This document shows, in pieces, positions 21,954-34,339 of a stretch of 64,000 nt of DNA. The stretch spans positions 8,122,501 through 8,186,500 of the forward strand of contig JAZGTH010000059.1 in assembly GCA_036877525.1 (NCBI GenBank), written 5' to 3'. Position 1 is the stretch's first letter; every line of letters begins with the position of its first letter. The stretch is from Chromobotia macracanthus. Lineage: Eukaryota > Chordata > Actinopteri > Cypriniformes > Botiidae. The notes under the pieces are model-generated. The model saw only the letters and a list, made by a program, of their open reading frames with translations. It was not told the origin of the DNA and did no database searches. A program made the position numbers and the translations under genes.

Positions 21954-22253
21954 AGTGGAACTTTCTCAGAATGTTGACTAACATTCTCTAAACTTTTCCT
22001 CAAAGTTATCAAAAACGTTCTTGCTGTCACGTTAGTATAATGTTTTTAGTAGATTATGCCATATCAAAACTTTATTCTTAAGTAATTAATGTAACATTTT
22101 AAAAAGTTACGTAAGTAAAAAATGTTTGAATAACGCTCGTATGAATTTGATAAACTGGATATTTTGAATGTTTCTTAAACTTTCAAAATAACGTGTTAAA
22201 CATATTTGTTACTTAATGAAAACATTACAGAAACGTTCTTACAACCTAAAATC
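21954..22253 (+). mobile_element. CCCAGCTAAC-family MITE, diverged ends
   Basis: Retains ctttctcagaatgttgacta, ttaatgaaaacattacagaa and ttacaacctaaaatcg. Terminal repeats are eroded. Confidence 0.75.
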
Positions 22254-23409
22254 GTCCTAAAATGCCTCCCTGTGAATTACAACAACAACCCCCATTGAAG
22301 CCCAGAGAGAGACAGCATAAAGACGAAAACTCCCATAGAGTTGGGGTTTTCCTGCAGTCGTAAGATTGGAAACATGGTTTGGAAAAGACAAATGTGTCTG
22401 GAGCGAATTCAAGCACAGAGGCAAAGGCACAGTGAGATTCACTTTGTTTTCTGCACAGATCTGCATTCCTGTCTGTTTATGAATGTACTAGTTGATTGGC
22501 GTCTCTAGTGTTTCATCCTGTGTATTCAACAAGCCTCTTAAATGGCCCACTGAGTCTTGCTGTTTTCACATAAAGCTTGCATTTCAAATGCATGCTTGTT
22601 TTGGGAGCTCGAAAATTGTGTTTAAAAAAGTGACTGTATTTTGTTAGACCACTTTTGTCATGTTCCACGAAAGAAAAAATTGCAATACATGTTCAGAGTG
22701 AAACAAGAGCGTAAACACTGTTCCAATAAGGACAAGAGCCAAACACTCGAACCATAAACACTTCAGTTCCTGCTGCGGGAAATCCTGTTTTAAATCTATA
22801 AAACATGAAATCTTTGAAAGTTCCTAAAACCAGCCCGTTTTGTGCTGGTAAAGACATTGTTCCGCTGAAATCTCTGTTGTGTGCTCTGCTTGGTTTCCTG
22901 GCTGTGGTTATTGACATGTGCGTCCCAGAGGTTTGGAGTTCGGCTGTTGACAGGCTGTGTCATGGAAAAAATGGATCTCTCTCAGTGAAGCAGGTTTTAG
23001 GGGTCAGCGGGGCCATGATCTCTGTAACCTTAGAGCAAGAAGATCTCTCTCTCCTGAGCCATTTCCTGTCCACTGAGGCTATGGGCAGAAGTGTAAATCC
23101 TTTAACATGTGTTTGTTTTATTAAGTCATATGTTAAATGTGCTAATGAGTTCTCATTATTCCAGCACAGTTCATAGTGCTGTCTTTTTTGAAGAAGAGTC
23201 TCCATCAGGGTGGAATTAGTTCAGACTGCCTCCTCTCAAGAGGAAATGAATGCAAATGATTAACGACCAAAGATATGAAAATTGCTTTAGACTAAAGCAC
23301 CACAGAGGTAATTAGCAGTAATACCTTCTGTGAATTTTTCATGACTGCCCCATGCTGTTCAGTCATGACAAAGAAAGTGTTACATGATTTCAGAGCAAAT
23401 ACCACGGGA

Positions 23410-23525
23410 GGCCAGAAATGATTAAACCCAGAAGATGAATTATATTATTTTATATATATATATATAATATAATATAATCATAATACATAATATAATTAGT
23501 CTCCTGGGTTTAATCATTTATGGCC
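23410..23525. repeat. Long AT-rich hairpin
   Basis: The 22-base arms 23410-23431 and 23504-23525 are complementary at 21 of 22 positions. The AT-rich loop between them is itself partly self-complementary. No relation to the two MITE families was seen. Confidence 0.75.
23452..23480. repeat. (TA) microsatellite
   Basis: TA run in the loop of the 23.4 kb hairpin. Confidence 0.85.
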
Positions 23526-23622
23526 ACTACTAATTATATAATAATTGCTCAATGGTTTAAGTTCTCAGTTATGCTTTATTTACGCTTTAACTTTGCCTAA
23601 GATGTATCCATAATTTGAAGGC

Positions 23623-23921
23623 CCCAGCTAACAGAACATTGGCTGAAGTTCTCTCAAAGTTCTTGCAGTAATGTTAGTAGAACTGTTTTAACTATTTATC
23701 AAAAATGTTATTCTTAAGTTGTTAGTGGAATGTTTAAAAAGTTACAAAATTAAAACATTTGAATAACGTTCTTTTAACCAAGCAATAACATTAATACAAT
23801 GTGTAAAAAAATGTGAGTGTTTTGATCATTCCCAGAACATTCATAATAACATTTGTATTGTTTTTGTTACTAAATGGAAACATTAATGAAATGTTCTTAC
23901 AACCTAAACTTGTTGACTGGG
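23623..23921 (+). mobile_element. CCCAGCTAAC-family MITE
   Basis: Begins cccagctaacagaacattgg and ends aacctaaacttgttgactgg plus g. Short deletion near the left end. Confidence 0.8.
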
Positions 23922-24142
23922 GCTGCCCTACAAAAAATTAAATCAGATTTGACAGTATTGTGTAGTATCAGTGAGTGTCTCACTAGCAGCCAAGCAGTGA
24001 ATTCTTCCAATCTTGGAGACAGCATCAAAGGCAGCCGTTTGAGGGACATTCAGAGCCCAGGAGAAAAAGCTCTCACGTAGTTCCTGCTGCCAGCGGTTTT
24101 GTTTCCATTCACTCTCTGAAGGTCCTCCTAATGCTGTTATTT

Positions 24143-24183
24143 GTCGCCATGGAGACTGACTCTCTGAGCGTTGCCATGGTAAC
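24143..24183. promoter_or_regulatory. Pair of RFX X-box-like palindromes
   Basis: GTTGCCATGGTAAC at 24170-24183 fits the RFX consensus GTNRCC-N(0-3)-RGYAAC exactly with a 2-base spacer. A related GTCGCCATGGAGAC is at 24143-24156. Function is not shown. Confidence 0.5.
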
Positions 24184-24317
24184 AGAGTTCTGGTTGCCAG
24201 CCACCCACAGCTTGGAGCAGGAGAAAGTCTTTGCAGCACCCGGTTTCTCAGTGTTTAGGAAAGGGTTAGTCAGCAGCTTAGAGGTCCAAAACAAACATCA
24301 AAACGTTCACCCAGTGA

Positions 24318-24490
24318 TGTCATAGAGGAACCATTTTTGGTTCCCCAAAGAACCATTGTCAAATTAATTTCTTTCTTACCTTTAGTAGTCTAAAGAACCT
24401 TTTCCACTACAAATAACCTTTAATGAAACAAACATTACATGGATGTTCGTAATAGAACCATACAGCCACAAATGGTTCTTCAATGTCATC
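24318..24490. repeat. GAACC/GGTTC dispersed repeat
   Basis: Inverted words gaaccatttttggttcccc, aaagaaccattg and atggttcttca. A related fragment lies at 36025-36110 (aaggttctctaaaggtt). Confidence 0.5.
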
Positions 24491-24995
24491 GTGAAGCCCT
24501 TTTGTTCATGAGCTGTTCGTAGGCTTTTAAATCCCAGCATTTAGTTATTGAGATGCTGATAAGCTTGTGTTATTCAGTAGTCACTTATTACTCAGACGGT
24601 GGCTCTTGTAATGAATAACTTAAGTGAAATAATACACAGTAATTAAACAGTGCTGCTGTGTAAATGATATTCCAGCTGAGCCTGGGGCGAAGACGCAGCG
24701 AGCACACACCGTCTGTGGACAGCACGCTCGCCACATGGATTGATGACTGAGTGGAGGAAGTCATGTGTAATTTGAAAAGCTCTATATACATCCTGTGCCT
24801 TGTTTTAGCAGTCGGAAAGCTGCTGTCAGTGGTCTCTCGGCAGACGAGGTGCAGACCCCTCTGGAACTCTCAACACAGTGTCCTTTCATGTAAAATGACT
24901 AAAATCTCTGTTCCAGGGAGTGTAGCGTCAGTCGTAGGGATGGGTCATGATACACAATAGTTGATAAAGCTTCGAACAACTCAAGTTCATTACAC

Positions 24996-25043
24996 GGCTA
25001 ACAATTTTAGGTTATAAGAACGTTTCCCTAATGATTTTAAAAC
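24996..25043 (-). mobile_element. CCCAGCTAAC-family MITE fragment
   Basis: About 48 bases of one terminus: ggctaacaattttaggttat, then aagaacgtttccctaatg. Confidence 0.65.
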
Positions 25044-26489
25044 AAGTACTTGTGCACATTCCTTGACAGAACTGAGCATAGTTGTCAACTCACCAAAGCA
25101 CCGTTTGGTCCTGATAGTGTCACCTCTCTGAGTAATCCAGAGTGTGAGATGTGTTAGACGTGAGTGTTTTGACAAATGCTAATGATCTCACGAGAAGCAG
25201 CATCATTGGCTGCCTGCGTATCAGCGAATTCAGACTTCATTAGCTTGGCAGGCTGTAATTGCACGGCTTGTTTATGGTGAGTTCTGCAAGGTTTCTAAAA
25301 AAGCTGCAACGTTTCCTCCTTGTTAATATCACACACACTCACCACTATGGCTTTGAGCTTTTCCCCGACAAACATTTACAACATCAACACAGTATTGTGA
25401 AAACGGTTGGTTTCTGTATGAACGTCCGTTCATTGCTCACAGGTCAGTGGTCAGGAACCCTGAGAAGCTAAGGAGTTCAGGCATTCCTGAGCTCAGTATT
25501 TACAGCCTGCTTCATTAATTTGATTGTTTGTCATGATCCATCATTTAAAATAACTAATTAGCTCTTGTATTATTAATTCAGACATGGATCATTGATAATT
25601 GCTGTTGGACCTTAAGTATTGGATTCCCTTGATGAGGTTACATAAAATCTTCAGTAATCAGATCTGTCTGTTCGTCTGTCTGTTCTTGTGTAGCTGCTGT
25701 AAGATCTGAATGTGGTGAATAAAAAGATAATTTACAAAGAGTCGACAGCAGTCAGTTTTTATTTTACTCACATTGGGGAAGCTGTTTTCATCACCTCTGT
25801 GGATGTGCTGTAAGTTTGGGGGAGCTCTTCTGTCAGGAGTGAGAGATGTGTGTTTTTTGTTCTCTTTGGAGGAATGGTCAAAGAGGGGATGATTTACGAT
25901 TAGGGTGGAATAATTTAACACGTTCACTGTTGTATTGAGGGTTTTATCAGCAAAAACATAATTAAGTTTTTTCTTGATGGAAGGTTATGAGATACAGACA
26001 GAAATGTAGACCAGATAATGTGTTAGAGATGCTGAGAAAGACCGCCGGCCCTTTTATAAACGATTCTTCTCAAAAATAGGAAACGGTAAGCAGTTTTGAC
26101 CGCTTTAACCTTTGCGCCTTTAGATATGCCTCATGCTTTCATTGTCCTGGACTGGCCATTTATTTTATTCTGTCCTCTGTGTCGCTCTTCCTTTCTTTTT
26201 GTGCCTCTGCCAGTCAAAGTTTTCTTATTCCTCCCCCTCTCTTGTAATTCTTTCACACTCCAGTGTAGGAGTCCATATGTGGAGGATATGAGAGGAGCTG
26301 GGGGTGGAAGCCCATTTACTGGTGAGAAACACGGCTGTTTATGAGAGGAGAACAGACCCTGCTGAATGGCCCCTTGTGTGCTGTGGTTCGTGTGTGTTGC
26401 GACTGTTAAACCACTGCATGTAATACGGTTTTCTGTCCTTGTTGTGGAGAACTTTTCCCCCTAATTCCCTAATCTATTCCAAAATATAT

Positions 26490-26530
26490 GAATGTTAGGG
26501 AAACATTCTTTCAACCTAAAATTACAACCT
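26490..26530 (+). mobile_element. CCCAGCTAAC-family MITE fragment
   Basis: About 40 bases of the right terminus: aatgttagggaaacattctt, then tcaacctaaaatt. Confidence 0.55.
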
Positions 26531-27393
26531 AAGATGATATTAGTTCAGAAACTGCAATGTTAACGTGGATGAAACATAGTTTGAGGATTTCGCTCTGCAT
26601 TTATTTTCTCGACAGCAGTTAGATCTTGACATTTGGTGATCTGTGTCTGGTTGGTTGTGTTTTCTTGTGGTTTGGAGTTGGTGGGGGATGTCAGCGGGGG
26701 ATTTCCTGCTTTCTGTCTGATGATCTTTAAGGACAAAGCTTGTATCTCATTGACAAAAATAGCCCTCAATTTCCCTTTGAGAAGAACTGGGAAAATAATG
26801 TAATCCCACAAGTGAAATGACTTTGTCTCTTTCCAGCCAGGCTGTGAACTTTCAATTTTCCCACTAAGGAAAAGCGACAACGAGAGATTATTCTCAATCT
26901 GACGCCTGTAAAAGTCTTTGCGGCCGAGGCCTGGCAGACTGCTAACTTGAAAAGACGAGTTTTGTTTGCAAACAGCATGTGAGAAAAATGAGTCGAGTAA
27001 ATATTGCAGTAGAATTTGAGTTCGGCGTGCTGGGAAGACGCCTGCATTTTGGATGCAGCCGGTGATGAGGGATTTCTTTGCCTGTGGCGTGTCTTTGAAG
27101 CGCTCCGAGTTCCTTGAGAGATTTCTTTATGAATTCAGGTGAATGAGATGAAAGAAATGTGGAAGGCAAATGACACAGCAAAATCTTGGGAGACAGGACA
27201 CCCAGAACCTTAGAGTTAATCTACAGCTTAAAAGCAGGCGCTTTGTGGTTTCTAAGTATTTTTAGACAGGTTTAGTTAGATTAGCAAGGTGATATCATTA
27301 GACTATTGCAGTTAACTGGGTTGCATCTCTTACGCACTTAATTTGTGAATTGTTAAGCAGATTCATTTATTTAGTTAGGATGTTTACTGGGTT

Positions 27394-27664
27394 CCCAGCT
27401 AACAGGGAACATTCTCAGAACATTGGCTAACAATCTCTGTGTTATTAGAAAAATCGTTATTGCAAAAAATTTTGCTTTTAAATGCTATACATTGTATATC
27501 AAAAACATTATTCTTGAGTTGTTAGTGGAATGTTTTATAAACATTCTTAACACAACATGTAAAAAACTGAATGTTTTGAACATTCTTAGAACGTTCCAAA
27601 CAACATTTTGTATGTTTTTGTTACTTAGCTGAAACGTTCTTACGACCTAAAATTGTTAGCTGGG
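27394..27664 (+). mobile_element. CCCAGCTAAC-family MITE, both termini intact
   Basis: Begins cccagctaacagggaacatt and ends cctaaaattgttagctggg. Internally shortened to about 270 bases. The best-preserved terminal inverted repeats in the window. Confidence 0.85.
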
Positions 27665-28664
27665 TTCTGGGTCTCATTTAACAGTTCTGAAAGGCCATTT
27701 TCATGACGTCACTATGTGGGTGTGCGGGTGGTGTCTCTTCAAATGGAGGTAATTCTGGGGAATTTCCTGTTATATTAGTTATTGTGTGGAGTTGTAGAGG
27801 CCAGGCCAGTGGGGCGGTGCTCAGCCGCACCCTGAACTTCAGTGATGTGGGCAGCATGTACGCTGCTCCAACCACAGAGGCCATAACGGGGCATGTCACT
27901 TTTTCCTTTCTACCCAAATGAGCCTTTAAAGCAGATAATGACCTCAAATGAACATTTACATGACCAGTGAAAAGTTGGGACACATCCATATCTTCTTAAT
28001 TATTTCATATTTATTGTAGAATATTTGTATAAAGTTGTCCAACTACTATTAGCTTAATTAAACATATCAGTTAAATCAATCAAAACTAGAAAGTTGAAGA
28101 AAGTGGCCATTCTGTGTCTAGAGAACAGCTTGACACATTCAGCTAACAAATTAACTAACACCATGAGAGATGTATCGCTAAACAGCTTGAGTTCTTATGT
28201 ATGCTGCACTCTTGACGTCTTTTCTGATCTAACTTAACCATTTAAAAAGTACCTTTGAAAAATGTTCGTTTTGTAAAAAATATTCAATGTAGGCACAGTT
28301 TTTCTGTCTACAAATTTTTGCTTATGGTAAGCAAAATGCTTTAGATTGAAAGGTTTCATGAGAAACCAAAGTGTATATCACAGACAGGCTTCTGTATTTG
28401 CTTATACACGTTTTCACTTATATAAAAACAGTCTATTTATGTCCTTGTGTTTCTCACGCTTTCTTTTTCTTCCTCGGGTTCCATTTTTCCCGCTCTTTCT
28501 CAAGCATCGCCGGTCTCTGCAGCCTCCCGCCCTCATATGTGTAAGTCTCTGCACTGAAGTCACCCATGGGATGCATCTTTCACAGGAGAGGAATTTCCTG
28601 TGCTCTTCAAAACAAGCAGAATAGAGAGGAATAGGAGAGGAAACAGGAACTTGGAGCTTCTTCA

Positions 28665-28972
28665 CCGCTAACTGGGAACCTTCTCAGAACATTAGCCTCA
28701 TTCTCTAAAGGTTCTCTAAACAGTTATCTAAAATGTTCTTGAAGTCAGGTCAGAAGAAAGTTTTTTAGGACAGTATATACATAAAAATGTGATTCTTAAG
28801 TTGTTAGCTGAACGTTTAAAAATGTTACAGAATTAAAAAATGTTAGAATAATGTTCTTATAACCAAGCAATAACATGAACATTTGAACATTCCTACAACT
28901 TTCAAAATAACATTTTTTAAAGTTTTTGTTACTTCATGAAAATGTTACATAAATGTTCTTACAACCTAAAAA
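28665..28972 (+). mobile_element. CCCAGCTAAC-family MITE
   Basis: Begins cgctaactgggaaccttctc and ends aatgttcttacaacctaaaa. Right terminus lost. Confidence 0.78.
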
Positions 28973-30191
28973 CCCATGTGCAACATCAACCATGCTTGTT
29001 GTTGGCAAATCCATCTTTTCTAGAACCGTCCTTGCCGTCCTGCTAAAATCATGTACAGAACGAGCTCGTTTTATCATGTGATCCACAACACAGACCCAAC
29101 ATGTCAACTAGTAGCAGAACTAATTGTACTAAACGGATTCCACCAGCCCTGGCCATGCATGCATAAAGATCCTGTCCTGTTATATATCGATGATGATGTG
29201 CAGAATACTTCTGTAATGCACTGTAACTCCTCCGATAAGATAGGAATGTCGCATCACTGTGATGCAGTTGCCAGATCTCATGTCCAGTTGTGAAATACAA
29301 TCTGATGTAGAAACATATTTCTGAGTGGAGGCGTCACACAGTAAACATTGTTTCAGATGGATTTTACGCATTAATGCACATAATCAAAACAATAAGTGTG
29401 CGATACGGGACGGAGGAAGCATGAAAATGGGTTTAAAGAAGGTCACGCTCAGGCAAATCTATTTTCCGTGCGATAAGACACGCACAATGCAGGAGTTGCG
29501 CTTTCTCCTTAAACGCAGCGCACAGGCTGCAGATACAGTACGTGATGCAAATAACCTGCAACTGATTCAGTGTAATTAACAATAAGTGGGTCAGTTTAGT
29601 TAGTTCATAACATGCTGGAACTGAAGTGGGTCATGGGAGTTGTGTTATGATTAATAAGTGTAGCACGAATCTTGCAATTTTAATGATAACGTTGTGACAT
29701 TATTTTCAGGAACCTCTGGGTGTGGTAGAGCGACACAGAGATTGTGTTTGCTTTTGTTCTCACCATCATGTGCTCGGACATCAGTCTTTGGTTCTCTGGA
29801 GTGTTTCTTATTTCTCAGTTTTACTGCGGGCCGTTTGTCAGTCTTGATGTTTATCTCTTTATGGCTGAATCTCGAAGGTCTGTATTCTCACTCTTTTTCT
29901 GTAATAGGGTTCCGAGTTTTTTTCCCCAACATTGTTTTGTAAGAGCTTTGTAAGGGACACATGTACCCCCACCACATAAGATAAACAGCAGTGGATAACA
30001 GAGAGCAGATTGGATTGAATAGAGGAAGGGCTGATAGTGTGTCAAGAATCTGTCTAACTGAAGTGGACATCTCTTCACTGATTGCATCCACTAACACTTA
30101 AGTCTTAGTGCGTGTGTAATACCTGCTGATAACTTGCGACTGCAGAATCACTGACCATCTGCTATCCAGAAGGTGCACAGTTAGGAACAAA

Positions 30192-30270
30192 CTGTCTGTC
30201 TGTCTGTCTATCTGCCTATCCGTCTGTCTGTCTATCCGTCTGTCTATCTATCTTTCAGTCTGTCACTCTG
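30192..30270. repeat. (TGTC) tetranucleotide microsatellite
   Basis: Imperfect TGTC/TATC repeats, about 80 bases. Confidence 0.9.
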
Positions 30271-32187
30271 TAAATTGATTATGTTGTTTTTCAGGCATTT
30301 TGTAACATCCTTATTTATTTAGATTAGTCTTTTCTGACAGTAATTGGACTTTTAAATTAAATCCTTCTAATTAATTCTGTGCTGTTGGAACTTTCTAATA
30401 ATTATGAGTCTTGCTAATTTCCTTCAGAGCTTTATCAACTCGACGATGAATAAAAAGTAACTGCGTAATCTTCTCAAGGGTTTAAGTTGGATCTTTAATG
30501 TTTGACCCATTTTTCCATTTCTCAGATTTGAAATGAAATGGGGGAGTTAGACTGAATTTCTGTCACTTTCTGTATTGTATCTTGTGATTTTCTTTCCACT
30601 AAACACTAAACAACATTACTAGAATCAACCTGACAAGATTGATTTTGTTAAAAAGAAGGCGATTTAAAAAAATGCTCTGTTTTGTTTCACTTAGCAGCTG
30701 CGTCTGGACCGCATGGCCGTTTTCCACTTAAAATGCCGAACAGTGAGGGGACATTAGGAAACCTTTTGGGAAAAGAAAGAATGTTTTTAGGAAGTGGGAG
30801 GGGGAATATTGCAGAGCTTTGCTAGAGTACATCAGTGGTACAGACACTGACCATCAGTCTGTTTGTAATCTTGTTATCTTGAGGTTCCTCTTAATAGAGA
30901 CAAGATGTAACCCCGCGGAGAATCACTTGTTTGACAGTTCTTATAAATGCTTCATTTACAGTGTGGGCATGTTTGTGCTCAGCAGTTACCTCACCAGTCA
31001 ACATAATGTTCAGTGTACTGGAGTTGGCGGGAGTCATGAAATATTTACTCTTCCTCTTATTCAGGGTCAAATCCTGAGCTGTCCCAGCAGCACTGGTGTG
31101 TTACTGTACTGTAGGTAGAATGTTTGTACCTGTATAAATTATTAGACGCTCAGTGAGCCTCAGTGAGTAAATTATTTTGGAACGTAATAAAACTTTTATG
31201 TTATAAAATCGTATATAAAACGTTATAAAATCGTCTCGCTGAAGAATACTGGTGATAGCTGACAGGTGTCTTTACAGACCCGATGTCTAAAGAAAAATGC
31301 TCAGTGCGATAACTTGCTAAATAATGCAATACGTGCAATAAGTCTTTAAGCTTGTAAGTTAAGTTATATAAAAATATATTTGCAAGATAAAAATTATATA
31401 AGCAATATGTTGCACATTCTTTCTGGTAAAAGAAACATATTCCAACTAACATTTGTGTGCCAGTTTTTCAGCATTGACCTAAAACTTTGACTATACGTAA
31501 CTTTTGAGTATTAAAAAATAAAGTTACTGCAAACCATTGCGATACACACATTTGTGATATTTCAATAACTTTCGAAATATCTTGTAGCCCTATTTTGAAC
31601 TGACATTTTTTTTAGTTCCTAGCTCAGATATTTACCCATACTGCATCACCACCTTCAAAAAACATATTTGTAAAGCTGTAAATCTGTTGTGACAAAAACT
31701 TGGCTGTCCGGTGCATAGTTTCCTTGTGCCACCTGCTATAAATCAATTAGTCAGAGTCAACCACAGGAGACAGCTGGATCTGTTCTTCAGTGACCTGGAG
31801 CTGCTGTGGGGTGAGGCTCTGTCAGGCTCTGTTAAGAGATTAAGGTCAGTGTTGTACTGATTTAGTTCAGTGATTCTACATATAAGAGCTTCACAGAATT
31901 AGAGTTCAGGCACACAGCAGGTCCGATCTGGCCCTGTGTTTATATTGACCGGTCAGGACTTTTGATCCTGCAGAGCTCTGATACAATTGCAAACAGGTTC
32001 CATTACCTGGTACGACTGGGTGATATATTGAATAATTGCTGTATATTAACTTTGTAGCTTTAATTGGACAGGAAAGTACAGAGACAACAGGAAATCTTAC
32101 AGGGTGAGAATGAGGGCAACATGAGGCCTCGGGTCGCCTGAAGCGCCATTGCAAAATAATGTGTCAACGCGTGGCCTAATTGGCTAT

Positions 32188-32310
32188 TGTTGCTGCTGTA
32201 TTTAATATATAATAATCATATTTTGTATTTAATATAATAATAATATATTTATATTTTATTTTACTGTATTTAATATAATAATAATATATATTATTTCATA
32301 ATAATTTGAT
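32188..32310. repeat. AT-rich minisatellite-like tandem repeat
   Basis: Roughly three copies of a unit starting tgtatttaatataataataa. Confidence 0.7.
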
Positions 32311-32512
32311 ATGAAGGCGATATGAAACGTAACCAATGTTGTAAAATTGTGATGAATTTAATGTGCTTCATTTTTGGAGGTTTTATAAAGACTGTGCTTC
32401 TTAACAGTTAACCTGTATTTATGTATTTTATGAATTGAAGTGCCAGAAGAAAAGCTAAGTTATGCTAATGTTTTCTCGTCATGTCTGCTTTGAAGGGCTG
32501 AAACACCAGTTT

Positions 32513-32563
32513 GCTTCTCTGTCTCTCTCTTTCTTTCTCTCTATCTCTCTCTTTCTCTCTCTT
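32513..32563. repeat. (TC) pyrimidine microsatellite
   Basis: Imperfect TC/TTTC run of about 50 bases. Confidence 0.9.
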
Positions 32564-33147
32564 CTGCACTCGCTCGAGACCAATTAGCATGTGTCGAGAC
32601 TAAATGTAGTTGCTCTTACTGGCTCTTTTGGCAGAAACTTGGGGGACTGTCTTGGCAGAAGGTTTAATTAGTCTGTGAATACCACCGCTGTGCCATTTAG
32701 CCCCAAAACCCAAATACCAAGGTATTCCTCTTTTGCAAGCAGTCTTGACTGTAGCCTGCAGCCTCTCATCCCCCAAACCCGATGAGTAAGCTATACACAT
32801 CTATTTGGTTTTAAAACATTAATGTTTTGGAACTCTTTTGGTTTCAAATAGAATGTCTTGTGACCTGTTTTATATGAGAGATATTAGAGAAATATTCATG
32901 TTTCGAAGTCTAGGCAGAGCGTTACAAAGAACAAGCAGTTAGATATTCAAGTTTGGATTAAACAAACACTGCAGACAGATTTACAAGAAAGCACGACTCG
33001 CAAAGCCTTTGTCATTTGTATTACATTTATAAAAAAAGGAAGAAACATCTTTGTTCCTTGATGTCTCTACTGGCGTTTTTTCAGTTTAACCCTGCATGGA
33101 ACACTGGGCCCAAAATTAACATTTTGTTACACCTGCCAATTGTGAAT

Positions 33148-33212
33148 GAGCTTTAGATGTTTTGGATGAATGTGTCTGCTAAATGAATAAATGTAAATGT
33201 AAATGAATAAAT
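33148..33212 (+). repeat. SINE tail fragment
   Basis: tttggatgaatgtgtctgct, then aaatgaataaatgtaaatgt. This is the same tail as the 14.96 kb remnant, in the opposite orientation. Confidence 0.55.
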
Positions 33213-34189
33213 CACGAGATGTTTTTGGCATTATGTTTTCATTTAAAACATAAGTTTTGTCCTTTTCATCAATTCTCCAAAGCAAATGTTCATTCACATT
33301 TGGTGTGTGTTTATTTTAAGACCCTGAATAGACAACAGCATTTGAGAAAGTCTTCCAGTAGAGAGACAGGCCGGAACTTAAATCGACACTCAATAACACA
33401 TAAATCAGCTTTGTAAGCAGAAGTGTGTGCTATAATGAATTGCGTTCAGCTAGTCCAGCATCTGTGAGTCTCAGGTGGAGCGTGTAACAGTTTGAATGAT
33501 GCTGGAGGCTGTGGATGGTGGATTAGATCCAGGGTGCAGCTGTTCTATGCTGGTTGCTGGATTAGAAGATGTCTTTCCCTCTTAAACTCACCCCACAGGG
33601 GGCCTAGCTCCAGGCCAGCGTGTCTGCCTCGCTGCGGTCTGGAGTTAGCACGGGATAGAATAGCCATCAGGTTAATTAGGGCCGATCCACCATAGCAGAG
33701 GCAGAGTCCAGTCTGTAGACATGAGCATCTGCTGTGAAGACGCTGAGATTGGCTGAAGAAGGGAAGATAATCACCAAATCTTGTTTGGGAGGAGATGGAT
33801 TTTTTTTGTTTTTTTAAAGAAACGTAGTCTAAGCAAGGGCTGGTCTGATAGTCAACAGTTCATGTTCTTTGGACAGCTAAAAAATAAACACTTTTTTGAG
33901 AGTTTTTTTATGTATGAGGAAAAAATGCAGTTGGAGGAAAGAAATGTAGTTGCTTGAAGTTAAAAGGCACTTTATATTTCACAAACTTCATATTTTTCTG
34001 TAGAAGTTTTTTAAATCAGAAATAGCTTTTATATAACTGACAGTTTATTATAAATGTTTTTGGAAGATAGCCACAGAAAGTGGCATGGTGTTAAAAAAAC
34101 ACACAATGTAAAAAAAACCTGTGGAATATAGAAGAACGTTTTTTGGTGTGTAGTGTTTTGAACATTTGCTTGTACATTTGTTTTGAACA

Positions 34190-34190
<1 letters not shown>

Positions 34191-34218
<28 letters not shown>
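34191..34218. repeat. (CA) microsatellite
   Basis: Uninterrupted CA dinucleotide run. Confidence 0.95.
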
Positions 34219-34221
<3 letters not shown>

Positions 34222-34229
34222 TGTAGACT

Positions 34230-34339
34230 TTATACATCTCTTTATGTTGCAAGGACAAATGAAGTCATATGGGTTTGGAACGGCATAAGTGTGAGTGAAT
34301 GATGAAAAATGTTATGTTTCTGGTGAACTCTCCCTTTAA
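34230..34339 (+). repeat. CCCTTTAA-ended dispersed repeat, right part
   Basis: gggtttggaacggcataagt and ggtgaactctccctttaa mark the right end. The left part is replaced by or adjoins a (CA) tract. Confidence 0.5.
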
